This document shows, piece after piece, positions 8,179-16,001 of a DNA stretch of 64,000 nt. The notes under the pieces are model-generated. The model did no database searches, had not been told where the DNA came from, and saw nothing but the letters and a program-made list of their open reading frames with translations. The first letter of the stretch is position 1. Every line of letters starts with the position of its first letter. Source of the DNA: Pseudomonadota bacterium (GTDB lineage Bacteria; Pseudomonadota; Alphaproteobacteria; Caulobacterales; Caulobacteraceae); the NCBI GenBank assembly GCA_023456105.1, contig JAEYAO010000025.1, forward strand, positions 1 through 64,000, in the 5' to 3' direction. A program made the translations under genes and the position numbers.

Positions 8179-8334
8179 CTACCCATAGCCGCCCTTGGAC
8201 GGATCGTCGCTCGGGGTGTTCGGGTCCAGCCGCCGGCTGGCCTTGCGGTTGCGGAACTTGGAAAAGGCTAGCGCCAGTCCCAGCAGGATGGGGCCGCCGA
8301 TCACGACAAAGGCCCAGGGTGCGGCTTCCGCCAT
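8179..8334 (-). CDS. Small single-pass membrane protein, 51 aa
   Basis: The translation begins MAEAAPWAFVVIGGPILLGL and continues ALAFSKFRNRKASRRLD before a short polar tail ending SKGGYG. There is one hydrophobic helix (residues ~7-24), then a strongly basic cytoplasmic segment and a Pro/Asp-rich end. The ATG at 8334 is preceded by a good Shine-Dalgarno, AAGGAGAG, about 6 nt upstream. Length, charge pattern and ribosome binding site together support a real gene. It is divergent from ppc. Function unknown; the topology suggests a small membrane-complex subunit or regulator. Confidence 0.7.
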   Translation of the reverse strand: MAEAAPWAFVVIGGPILLGLALAFSKFRNRKASRRLDPNTPSDDPSKGGYG

Positions 8335-8422
8335 CGCGTCTCTCCTTACATGATGTCACTGGAACAACGACGGGATGCGGGGTTTGATCCGAAGCCCTCC
8401 CCCGCCGCCGCGAGACCTGATC

Positions 8423-11119
8423 ATGAGCCCTGCCGCCGACGACCTGCTGCGCGAAGAGGTCCGCCTGCTGGGCGGTCTGCTGGGCGAGGTGATCCGCGAC
8501 GAGGGCGGAGACGAACTGTTCGAGCGGGTGGAGGCGGTGCGCCAGGCCTCGATCGCCTACCACCGCGACCCGAGCTCGCACCCGGCCGGGCGGCTGCAGA
8601 AGCTGCTGACCGCCATGAGCGCGGATCAGGCGGCGGGCCTGGCCCACAGCTTCGCCCTGTTCTCGCTCCTGGCCAACATCGCCGAGGACCGGGCGACCAA
8701 GCGCCGCGCCGAGGGTCAGGCCCAGGCCGGCGCTCGGCCCGACACGCCCGAGGGCGTCCTCGCCCGCCTCGCCGATCAGGGTGTGGACCCCGCGGCCGTG
8801 CGCAACCTCCTGGAGGACGCGCTGGTCTCGCCCGTCCTGACCGCCCACCCGTCCGAGGTGCGCCGCAAGAGCGTGATCGACCGCATCGCCGCCATCAGCG
8901 GCATCCTCGACGCCTGCGACCAGGCCGGTCTCGCCTGCGCGCCGGACCAGCTGACCGCCCGCCTGCGCCGCCAGATCACCATCCTGTGGGCCACCCGCCT
9001 GGTGCGCACCCAGGGGCTGGTGGTGCAGGACGAGATCGACACGGTGGTCTCCTTCCTGGACCGCATCTTCCTGCATGTCGCGCCGCAGCAACTGGGCGCC
9101 TGGCGCCGCCTGCTTGACGCCCCCGACCTCCAGCCCTTCATGCGTGTTGGCACCTGGGTCGGCGGCGACCGTGACGGCAATCCGAATGTCGACGGCGCGG
9201 TGCTGACCGCCGCCTTTCGCAGCCAGAGCCGGGCGGTGCTGGGCTTCTACATGGACGAGGTCCACGCCCTGGGCTCCGAACTCAGCCTTGCCGCCGAACT
9301 GACCGAGGTGACGCCCGAGCTTCAGGCCCTGGCGGACCGGGCGCGCGATCCCTCGCCGCACCGCTCGGACGAGCCCTATCGCCGCGCCCTGACCGGCGTC
9401 TACGCCCGCCTGGCGGCGACGCACGAGGCGCTGGCGGGCGCCCCGCCCTTGCGCCGCGCGGCGGTCGAGGCCGAGCGCTATGCCGGCCCGGGCGCCTTCG
9501 AGGCCGACCTGCGGGTGCTGCACGACAGCCTGGCCGCCCGCCACGGCGCGGTGTTCGAGGGCGACCGGCTGACCGACCTGATCACCGCAGTGCAGATCTT
9601 CGGCTTCCACATGGCGACGCTGGACCTGCGCCAGAACGCCGACGTGCACGAACGCGTGGTGGCCGACCTGCTGCGCGTCGCTGGCGTCTGCGCCGACTAT
9701 CTAGCGCTGGACGAGGACGGCCGCATGGCGGTGCTGGCGCGCGAGCTGACCTCGTCCCGCCCCCTGTTCAGCCCCTACGCCGAGTACGCCGAGGAGACGC
9801 TGAAGGAGCGCACCATCCTGCAGGCCGCAGCGCAAGCGCTGTCCGACTTCGGCCCGCAGGCGATCCGCACCCACATCGTCTCCAAGACGGACGCCGCCTC
9901 CGACCTCCTGGAGGTTTATCTGCTTCTGAAGGAGGTCGGTCTTTATCGCCCTGAAGACCCGGCCGCCTGCCCCATCCAGGCCGCGCCCTTGTTCGAGACC
10001 ATCGAGGACCTGCGCGCCGCACGGCCCACGCTGGAGCGCCTGCTGCGCGAGCCCTCCGCCATGGCCGTCGCCCGCGCACGCGGGGTGCAGGAGGTGATGA
10101 TCGGCTATTCGGACTCCAACAAGGACGGTTCCTACCTGACTTCGGGCTGGGAGCTGCACGAGGCGTCGCGCGCCCTGGTCGACGTCACCAAGGCGGCGGG
10201 ACTGAAGCTTCAGCTCTTCCACGGTCGGGGCGGCACGGTCGGGCGCGGCGGCGGCTCGGCCTTCGCCGGCGTTCTGGCCCAGCCGGAGGGCACGGTTCAG
10301 GGCCGCATCCGCACCACCGAGCAGGGCGAGGTCATCGCCAACAAGTACGGCGAGCCCGAGATCGCGCTGCGCAACCTCGACGCCCTGACCTGCGGCGCCG
10401 TTCTGGCTTCGCTCGGCCAAGGCCGCGATCAGGCCGTCACCGCCGAGCATGGGCGTCTTCTGTCCGAACTGTCGCAGGCCTCGATGAACGCCTACCGCAA
10501 GCTGGTCTATGAGACCGAGGGCTTCAACGCCTACTACCGCGCCGCCACGCCGATCGCCGAGATCGCCGACCTGAAGATCGGCTCGCGCCCGTCCTCGCGC
10601 TCGGCGTCGCCCAAGATCGAAGACCTGCGCGCCATCCCGTGGGTGTTCAGCTGGTCGCAGTCCCGCGTCATGCTGCCCGGCTGGTTCGGCTTCGGCTCGG
10701 CGGTGGAGGGCCGCGACGTGGCTGAACTGAAGGCCATGGCCGAAGCCTGGCCCTTCTTCCGCACCCTGGTCCAGAACATGGAAATGGTGATGGCCAAGGC
10801 GGACATGACCATCGCCCGCCGCTATGCCTCCCTTGTGCCCGATCCGTCGCTGGCGGCCGGCATCTATGGCGAAATCCGCAGCGAATGGGACCGCACCCAC
10901 GCCGCCGTGCTGGCCATCACCGGCCATGACAAGCTTTTGGGCGGCCAGCCCGAGCTGGACCGGCTGATCCGCCTGCGCATGCCCTATGTGGAGCCGCTGA
11001 ACCACGTCCAGATCGAGCTGATCCGCAGGCGGCGCAACGGCGACGACGATCCGCGCGTGCGTGAAGGCATCCTTTTGGCCATCAACGGCGTGGCGGCGGG
11101 ACTTCGCAACAGCGGCTGA
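8423..11119 (+). CDS. ppc: Phosphoenolpyruvate carboxylase
   Basis: 898 residues from the ATG at 8423. It carboxylates PEP to oxaloacetate, refilling the TCA cycle. Signatures in order: VLTAHPSEVRRKSV (catalytic His), GGDRDGNPNVD, GYSDSNKDGSYLTSGWELHE, FHGRGGTVGRGGG (glycine loop that closes over the substrate), RTTEQGEVI, and the late IPWVFSWSQSR segment; the protein ends near NGVAAGLRNSG. An in-frame upstream start at 8375 would add a Pro-rich leader that does not resemble the family, so I prefer 8423. It is followed by a hairpin that can serve as terminator for both ppc and the converging corA. Confidence 0.97.
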   Translation: MSPAADDLLREEVRLLGGLLGEVIRDEGGDELFERVEAVRQASIAYHRDPSSHPAGRLQKLLTAMSADQAAGLAHSFALFSLLANIAEDRATKRRAEGQAQAGARPDTPEGVLARLADQGVDPAAVRNLLEDALVSPVLTAHPSEVRRKSVIDRIAAISGILDACDQAGLACAPDQLTARLRRQITILWATRLVRTQGLVVQDEIDTVVSFLDRIFLHVAPQQLGAWRRLLDAPDLQPFMRVGTWVGGDRDGNPNVDGAVLTAAFRSQSRAVLGFYMDEVHALGSELSLAAELTEVTPELQALADRARDPSPHRSDEPYRRALTGVYARLAATHEALAGAPPLRRAAVEAERYAGPGAFEADLRVLHDSLAARHGAVFEGDRLTDLITAVQIFGFHMATLDLRQNADVHERVVADLLRVAGVCADYLALDEDGRMAVLARELTSSRPLFSPYAEYAEETLKERTILQAAAQALSDFGPQAIRTHIVSKTDAASDLLEVYLLLKEVGLYRPEDPAACPIQAAPLFETIEDLRAARPTLERLLREPSAMAVARARGVQEVMIGYSDSNKDGSYLTSGWELHEASRALVDVTKAAGLKLQLFHGRGGTVGRGGGSAFAGVLAQPEGTVQGRIRTTEQGEVIANKYGEPEIALRNLDALTCGAVLASLGQGRDQAVTAEHGRLLSELSQASMNAYRKLVYETEGFNAYYRAATPIAEIADLKIGSRPSSRSASPKIEDLRAIPWVFSWSQSRVMLPGWFGFGSAVEGRDVAELKAMAEAWPFFRTLVQNMEMVMAKADMTIARRYASLVPDPSLAAGIYGEIRSEWDRTHAAVLAITGHDKLLGGQPELDRLIRLRMPYVEPLNHVQIELIRRRRNGDDDPRVREGILLAINGVAAGLRNSG

Positions 11120-11145
11120 GCCGCTCTCGCATCTTCATACGCACC

Positions 11146-11250
11146 GTCATCCTCGGGCTTGACCCGAGGATCGGACGCGGAGCGGTCTGTGCGTCGCCTT
11201 CAGCGCAATGCTGCGGAACACCCGGCCCTCGGTTCGAGCCCGAGGGTAAC
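11146..11250. repeat. Nested palindromic intergenic repeat (family A), likely bidirectional terminator
   Basis: The left arm (11146-11170) contains the perfect hairpin TCCTCGGG-CTTGA-CCCGAGGA. The right arm (11226-11250) is an imperfect inverted copy containing CCCTCGG-TTCGAG-CCCGAGGG. The two arms pair with each other (about 20 of 25 positions) as well as folding on themselves. The element sits between converging ppc and corA. A second copy with the same design is at 42819-42913. Confidence 0.7.
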
Positions 11251-11270
11251 GTTCAGCTATCGGGTGCGAC

Positions 11271-12236
11271 CTACAGCCACTTCGACCGCTTGAAGCTCAT
11301 GTACAGCCCCAGGCACACCGCCGCGATCGCGCCCAGCGTGATGAAGTAGCCGTAGCGCCAGTGCAGCTCCGGCATGTTGTCGAAGTTCATGCCGTAGACG
11401 CCGGCGATGGCCGTGGGTGCCGCCAGAATGGCGGCCCAGGCGGCGAGCTTGCGGGTGATCACCCCCTGCCGCTGCTGCTCCAAGAGGTTGGCCACTTCGA
11501 ACACCGATCCCAGGCTTTCGCCCAGTCCCTCGACCCTGTGGCCGACGCGCCGCGCATGGTCGGCCACGTCGCGGAAGTAGGGCCGCACCTCCGGGTCGAT
11601 GCATGGCAGGTCCAGCATCTCCAGCTTGGTCGCCACGTCCTCCATCGGCCCCAGGATGCGGCGGAACTTCAGCAGCTGCCGCCGCAGCCGGAACAGCCGC
11701 TTGATCTGGATGCGTGACAGAAAGACGTCCAGCGCTTCCCGCTCCATCTCGATGGCGCGGTCCTCGGCCTTGTCGATGATGGGGAGATAGCCGTCGACCA
11801 CGAAGTCCAGGATGGCGTGCAGCACGAAGTCCGGTCCGTGCTTCAGCTGGCGCGGAGAGGCTTCCAGCTGTCGCCGCAGCGCCGCGTGCGACTTCGCCGA
11901 GCCGTGCCGCACGGTGATGATGTGGTTCGCCCCTACAAAGACGTGGGTCTCGCCATAGGTGATGCGGTCGTCCTTGAGCTCGGCGGTGCGGGCGACCACG
12001 AACAGCTCGCCGTCATAGGCTTCCACCTTGGGCATCTGGTGCGCCGAAAGCGCGTCCTCGACCGCCAGCGGATGCAGGCGGAACCGCTCCACCAGCGAGG
12101 CCATCTCCGCCTCGTCCGGCTCGTACAGCCCGACCCACACGAACTCGCCGGGTTGAAGCTGCAGCCCCTCGCCCGTCAACGGCGCCTCGCGCACCCGCGC
12201 GCCGTCTCGGTAGACGTAGGAAGCGACGACGGTCAT
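11271..12236 (-). CDS. corA: CorA-family magnesium/cobalt transport protein
   Basis: 321 residues, normal for CorA. A long soluble N-terminal domain (~1-255), rich in charged helices, is followed by two C-terminal membrane helices. The first helix ends in the diagnostic YGMNF motif (G282-M283-N284), which forms the selectivity filter of the pentameric channel; the short periplasmic loop reads DNMPELHWRYGY. The C-terminus is basic (FKRSKW), as in CorA. It mediates Mg2+ (and Co2+/Ni2+) influx. The start at 12236 gives MTVVASYVYRDGARV, a typical beginning. A family B palindromic repeat lies just upstream. Confidence 0.95.
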   Translation of the reverse strand: MTVVASYVYRDGARVREAPLTGEGLQLQPGEFVWVGLYEPDEAEMASLVERFRLHPLAVEDALSAHQMPKVEAYDGELFVVARTAELKDDRITYGETHVFVGANHIITVRHGSAKSHAALRRQLEASPRQLKHGPDFVLHAILDFVVDGYLPIIDKAEDRAIEMEREALDVFLSRIQIKRLFRLRRQLLKFRRILGPMEDVATKLEMLDLPCIDPEVRPYFRDVADHARRVGHRVEGLGESLGSVFEVANLLEQQRQGVITRKLAAWAAILAAPTAIAGVYGMNFDNMPELHWRYGYFITLGAIAAVCLGLYMSFKRSKWL

Positions 12237-12251
12237 GCGCGATCTCCCTCT

Positions 12252-12410
12252 TCTCTCCTCCCCGTCGCGCAGCGATGGGGAGGTGGCGCGGCGCGTGAGC
12301 GCCGTGACGGAGGGGTTCCGACGCCGGCGACATCACCCCTCCGTCTCGCCGGCTTCGCCGTCGATCCACCTCCCCATTCGCCAAGCGAACAGGGAGGACA
12401 AAGCACTCCT
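12252..12410. repeat. Nested palindromic intergenic repeat (family B), copy 1
   Basis: The left arm runs CTCCTCCCC...GGGGAGGTGG...GACGGAGGGGT and the right arm is its near reverse complement (ACCCCTCCGTC...CCACCTCCCC...GGGAGGA). Each arm also contains its own CTCCCC/GGGGAG hairpin, so the element folds as hairpins within a large stem. Related copies are at 15641-15762 and 42631-42795. It separates corA from the M3 peptidase gene, which is transcribed in the same direction. Confidence 0.75.
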
Positions 12411-12471
12411 ATCCCTGCCTCAAGCAGGCCGCTCAGATGGCCTCAAGTAGCCCGAAGGGCGGTAGGCCCCC

Positions 12472-14655
12472 TTATGAAGTCGGGAAGCCCCGCACTTTCA
12501 GCAGCGCCGCCACGTCCGGATCGCGGCCGCGGAAGGCGCGGTAAGCCTCGCCCCGGTCGGTGGTGTTGCCCGGCGCCAGGATGATCGCCTTGTAGCGCGC
12601 CGCGATGTCCGGATTGAACACGTCGCCCGACTGCACGAAGTAGTCCCAGGTGTCGGCGTCCATCACCTCCGACCACAGGTACGAGTAGTAGCCGGCCGAG
12701 TAGGCGTCGGACGTGAACAGGTGATTGAACTGCGGCAGGCGGTGCCGCATCACGATCTCCTTGGGCATGCCGATGCGGGCCAGCGACGCCTTCTCGAACG
12801 CGTCGATGTCGGTCGGCGGCGTGCTTTGCGTGTGCAGGTCCATGTCCACGATGGCCGAGGACAGATAGCTGACCGTCGCATAGCCCTGGTTGAAGGTGGC
12901 GGCGGCCTCGATCTTGTCGACCAGCGCCTGCGGCATCGACTGCCCCGTTTCCACATTCTTCAGATAGCCGTCCAGGATCGGGCGCGTCAGCACCCAGTGC
13001 TCGTGCACCTGCGACGGATATTCGACGAAGTCGCGCGGCGTGCCGCCCAGCGCCGGATAGACCACGTTGGACGAATAGGCGTGCAGCGTGTGGCCGAACT
13101 CGTGGAACAGAGTCTCGGCGTCGTCCAGCGAGATCAGGATCGGCTCGCCGTCCGGCGCCTTGACGAAGTTGTTGTTGTTGGAGCCCAGCGTGTTCTCCGG
13201 CCCGTCATAGGTCGAGTGCGACCGATAGGTCGTCATCCACGCTCCCGACCGCTTGCCCGGCCGGGCGTAGTCGTCGGTGTAGTACAGGCCGATCGGCCGG
13301 CCGGCGTCCTTGACCTCGTACACCGTCACGTCCGGGTGGAAGACGGGCACGGACCCTTGCGGCAGCTTCTCGAAGGTGAAGCCGTACAGTCGCTCGGCCA
13401 TGTAGAAGGAGCCGGCCCGCACGTTGTTCAGCTCGAAGTACGGACGCAGTTCGTTCTGATCCAGGTCGTACTTCGCCTTGCGGACCTTCTCGGCGTAATA
13501 GAGGTAGTCCCACGGCTCGATGTCGTGACCGGCGATTCCGCGCATGTCCGCGACTTCTTCCGCCACGCGCGCCTTGGCCGGCGCCCAGACCCGCTGCATC
13601 AGGTCGTTCGCCGCGGCCGGGGTCTTGGCCATGGTGTCCTGCATCCGCCATTCGGCGTGGTTGCGGAAGCCCAGCAGCTTGGCGCGCTGATCGCGCAGCT
13701 TCACGATCTCGGCAATGGTCGCGTTGGTGTCGTTTGCGTCGCCGTTGTCGCCGCGGTTGACGAACTTCTTCCACACCTGCTCGCGCAGCGCCCGGTCGTC
13801 GGCAAAGGTCAGGAACGGATCGACGCTGGAGCGGGTGTTCAGGATCGCCCAGCCCTGCAGGTTGCGGCTCCGCGCCGCCGCCGCCGCCGCCGTCTTGTTG
13901 GACGCCGGCAGGCCGCGCACGCCCGCCTCGTTGGGGATCAGGGTCCAGCTGTTCTCGTCGGCCACCACCTTCTGGCCGAAGCGGGTGAAGGCGTTGGACA
14001 GCGCCGTGTTGATGCGCCCCAGCTCCGCCTTGCCGGCGGCGTCCAGCGCCGCGCCGTTGCGCACATAGGCGTCGCGCGCGCGGGTGGCGATGCGCGTCTG
14101 CTGCGGGTTCAGCCCGGCGGCCTGGGCGCCGTCGGCCACCGCCTTGATGCGGGCGAACAGGGCTTCGTTGAAGGTGATCTCGTCGGACGCCGCCGACAGC
14201 AGGGGCGAGACCTCGCTGTCCAGCGCCTCCCATTCGTCGCCGCCGATGTTGGAGGTCATGACGCCGAACACGCTCATCACCCGGTCCAGCGGCTCGCCGG
14301 TCATCTGCATGGCCACCGAGGTGTTGGCGAAGGTGGGCGCATCCGGATTGTTGGCGATGGCCGCGATCTCGGCGCGCTGCAACTCGATCCCCTCCAGGAT
14401 CGCCTCGCGCACCTTGGCCGGCGTCGCCCGGTCGAAAGGCGGGGTGCCGCCATGGGCGCCGGTCCATTCCTGCAGCAGCTCGGCGCGCGGGGTCTGACGC
14501 GGCAGCACGGCGCGCGCGATGGCGGCTTCCTCCCCAAGCGTCGCGGCCGACGGCGCCGCGGCGGCCGCCTGGCCTGCACCCATGCCGTCCGCGCTGGCGC
14601 AGCCGCTCAGCACCAGAAAGCCCGCACTGCCGAGAAGAAGCTGTCGTCTTTGCAT
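12472..14655 (-). CDS. dcp: M3 family zinc metallopeptidase lipoprotein (peptidyl-dipeptidase Dcp-like)
   Basis: 727 residues from the ATG at 14655. The N-terminus, MQRRQLLLGSAGFLVLSGC, is a lipoprotein signal with lipobox LSGC, so the enzyme is exported and lipid-anchored rather than cytosolic like E. coli Dcp. The zinc-binding HEFGH (518-522) with the downstream Glu region, the Gly-Tyr-Tyr loop (AYSAGYYSYLWSEVMDADTW) and overall length match the M3A family. It probably trims dipeptides or oligopeptides in the periplasm. The upstream in-frame extension MGLGSAPDDRS lacks family character and was not used. Divergent from murI. Confidence 0.92.
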   Translation of the reverse strand: MQRRQLLLGSAGFLVLSGCASADGMGAGQAAAAAPSAATLGEEAAIARAVLPRQTPRAELLQEWTGAHGGTPPFDRATPAKVREAILEGIELQRAEIAAIANNPDAPTFANTSVAMQMTGEPLDRVMSVFGVMTSNIGGDEWEALDSEVSPLLSAASDEITFNEALFARIKAVADGAQAAGLNPQQTRIATRARDAYVRNGAALDAAGKAELGRINTALSNAFTRFGQKVVADENSWTLIPNEAGVRGLPASNKTAAAAAARSRNLQGWAILNTRSSVDPFLTFADDRALREQVWKKFVNRGDNGDANDTNATIAEIVKLRDQRAKLLGFRNHAEWRMQDTMAKTPAAANDLMQRVWAPAKARVAEEVADMRGIAGHDIEPWDYLYYAEKVRKAKYDLDQNELRPYFELNNVRAGSFYMAERLYGFTFEKLPQGSVPVFHPDVTVYEVKDAGRPIGLYYTDDYARPGKRSGAWMTTYRSHSTYDGPENTLGSNNNNFVKAPDGEPILISLDDAETLFHEFGHTLHAYSSNVVYPALGGTPRDFVEYPSQVHEHWVLTRPILDGYLKNVETGQSMPQALVDKIEAAATFNQGYATVSYLSSAIVDMDLHTQSTPPTDIDAFEKASLARIGMPKEIVMRHRLPQFNHLFTSDAYSAGYYSYLWSEVMDADTWDYFVQSGDVFNPDIAARYKAIILAPGNTTDRGEAYRAFRGRDPDVAALLKVRGFPTS

Positions 14656-14775
14656 CGATATGTCCTTGCTTCGATCATCTGGCGCGGACCCTAGCCCCAT
14701 CGTCCGCCTCAGTGACAGGGGCGGGTGCGGAATTTATCGTCGCGGTCCGTTCGCCGCCGCGATAAACGCTGGCGC

Positions 14776-15633
14776 ATGGCCATAGGCGTTTTCGACTCCG
14801 GCGTGGGCGGGCTGACCGTTCATCGCGAACTGACCCGTCGCTTCCCGGAGCGCGACTTCATCTATCTGGCCGACCAGGCCAGCGCGCCTTACGGCGGGCG
14901 TGGCGGCGAGGCGATCGTGGAGCTCACGCGCGCCGGCTGCGAGCGGCTGTTCCAGGCCGGCGCCTCGGTGGTGGTTCTGGCTTGCAACACCGCTTCGGCC
15001 ATCGCCCTGCGCCGGCTGCAGCAGACTTGGATCCCGTCCGTGCGCGAGCGGCTGGGCCGGCCGGTCAATGTGCTGGGCATCATCGTGCCGACCATCGAGG
15101 CCGCCACCGGCCTGCCCTGGACCTATGAGGCCGAGGCCGTGCCCGAGGGCGACAAGGTCGCCGCCATCGACATCACCGGCGTCTTCTGCACCGCCGCCAC
15201 CGCCATGAGCCGCGTCTACGAGATCGAGATCGACAAGCGCCGCCACGACCTGGCGGTCTTCGCCGAGCCCTGCCCGGGGCTGGCTGGCCTGATCGAGCTG
15301 GGCACCCCGGCCGAGGAGTTGCGGGTGGTGGTGGCGGACCACGTCGACGCCCTGCGCCGCAAGATCGGCCGCCATCCGGACAAGGCGGTGCTGGGCTGCA
15401 CCCACTACGAGATCGTCGCCGAGCTGTTCGCCGCCGCCCTGCCCGCCGGAACCGAACTGATCCACCAGCCGACTGCGGTCGCCGATGCGCTTGAGCGCTA
15501 CTTCGCGGCCCATCCCGAATATGCGCTGGGTGATGCGGGCCGCCGCGACTTCATCACCACCGGCCAACCAGGTCCGCAGTCCGCCCTCGTCGCCCAGTTC
15601 TGGGGCGAACCGCTGACGTTCGAGCAGGCGTGA
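14776..15633 (+). CDS. murI: Glutamate racemase
   Basis: 285 residues from the ATG at 14776. It makes D-glutamate for peptidoglycan. The start gives MAIGVFDSGVGG with the catalytic-region Asp7-Ser8. The two catalytic cysteines are C70 in LACNTAS and C208 in LGCTHYE, with His210 beside the second. These motifs, their spacing and the length are standard. An in-frame start 51 nt upstream would precede the conserved N-terminal strand with Arg-rich sequence and is unlikely. Divergent from the M3 peptidase. A family B palindromic repeat follows, converging on the PhnA-like gene. Confidence 0.97.
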   Translation: MAIGVFDSGVGGLTVHRELTRRFPERDFIYLADQASAPYGGRGGEAIVELTRAGCERLFQAGASVVVLACNTASAIALRRLQQTWIPSVRERLGRPVNVLGIIVPTIEAATGLPWTYEAEAVPEGDKVAAIDITGVFCTAATAMSRVYEIEIDKRRHDLAVFAEPCPGLAGLIELGTPAEELRVVVADHVDALRRKIGRHPDKAVLGCTHYEIVAELFAAALPAGTELIHQPTAVADALERYFAAHPEYALGDAGRRDFITTGQPGPQSALVAQFWGEPLTFEQA

Positions 15634-15640
15634 AGCCGAA

Positions 15641-15762
15641 GGCTCCTCCCCCTTTTTGGGGAAGGGGGACCGCGTCCGCAGGCGGGGTGGAGGGGGGACG
15701 CCTCACAGCCTCCTCCGTCACGTCGCTTCGCGCCGCGCCACCTCCCCCAGGAGGGGAGGATC
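15641..15762. repeat. Nested palindromic intergenic repeat (family B), copy 2
   Basis: The left half CTCCTCCCCCTTTTTGGGGA...GGCGGGGTGGAGGGGGG pairs with the right half CCTCCTCCGTCACGTCGC...CCACCTCCCCCAGGAGGGGAGG. Internal elements (CGTCACG, GCGCCGCGCC) match copy 1 at 12252-12410. It lies between the converging murI and PhnA-like genes, where it could terminate both transcripts. Confidence 0.7.
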
Positions 15763-15767
15763 GTCCG

Positions 15768-15992
15768 TCACGCCTTCTTCACGAACTCGGTCCGCAGCAC
15801 CAGCCCGCGCACCTTTTCCACATTGGCCTCGATCTCGTCGGCGTCCGTGGTCAGGCGGATGTTCTTGACCAGCGTGCCGCGCTTCAGCGTCACCCCGCCC
15901 GATCCCTTGACCTTGAGGTCCTTGATCAGCGTCACGCTGTCGCCGTCCGACAGCCGGTTGCCGTTCGAGTCTTTGGTCACATCTTCGCTCAT
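15768..15992 (-). CDS. PhnA/YjdM-like protein (C-terminal domain only)
   Basis: 74 residues. The sequence KDSNGNRLSDGDSVTLIKDL, then VTLKRGTLVKNIRLT and a terminal GLVLRTEFVKKA match the beta-rich domain of PhnA/YjdM proteins. The N-terminal zinc-ribbon domain found in E. coli YjdM is absent. Such single-domain forms are common in alphaproteobacteria. Despite the historical name alkylphosphonate utilisation protein, no phosphonate role is established for this form, and no phn genes are nearby. The stop is 9 nt after the family B repeat, and nadE converges in the same direction downstream. Confidence 0.9.
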   Translation of the reverse strand: MSEDVTKDSNGNRLSDGDSVTLIKDLKVKGSGGVTLKRGTLVKNIRLTTDADEIEANVEKVRGLVLRTEFVKKA

Positions 15993-16001
15993 GGGCGACG
16001 T

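Noticed and set aside
11226..11250. GGTTCGAGCCC resembling a tRNA T-arm
   Set aside because: It is part of the family A palindrome, with no acceptor, D or anticodon arms around it.
13861..13890. Short triplet run (GCC repeats) resembling a microsatellite
   Set aside because: It encodes an Ala stretch in the M3 peptidase and is ordinary for this GC content.
12721..14694. A 657-codon frame on the plus strand opposite the M3 peptidase
   Set aside because: No motifs, Arg/Gly/Val-rich shadow; the minus strand has a lipobox and HEFGH.
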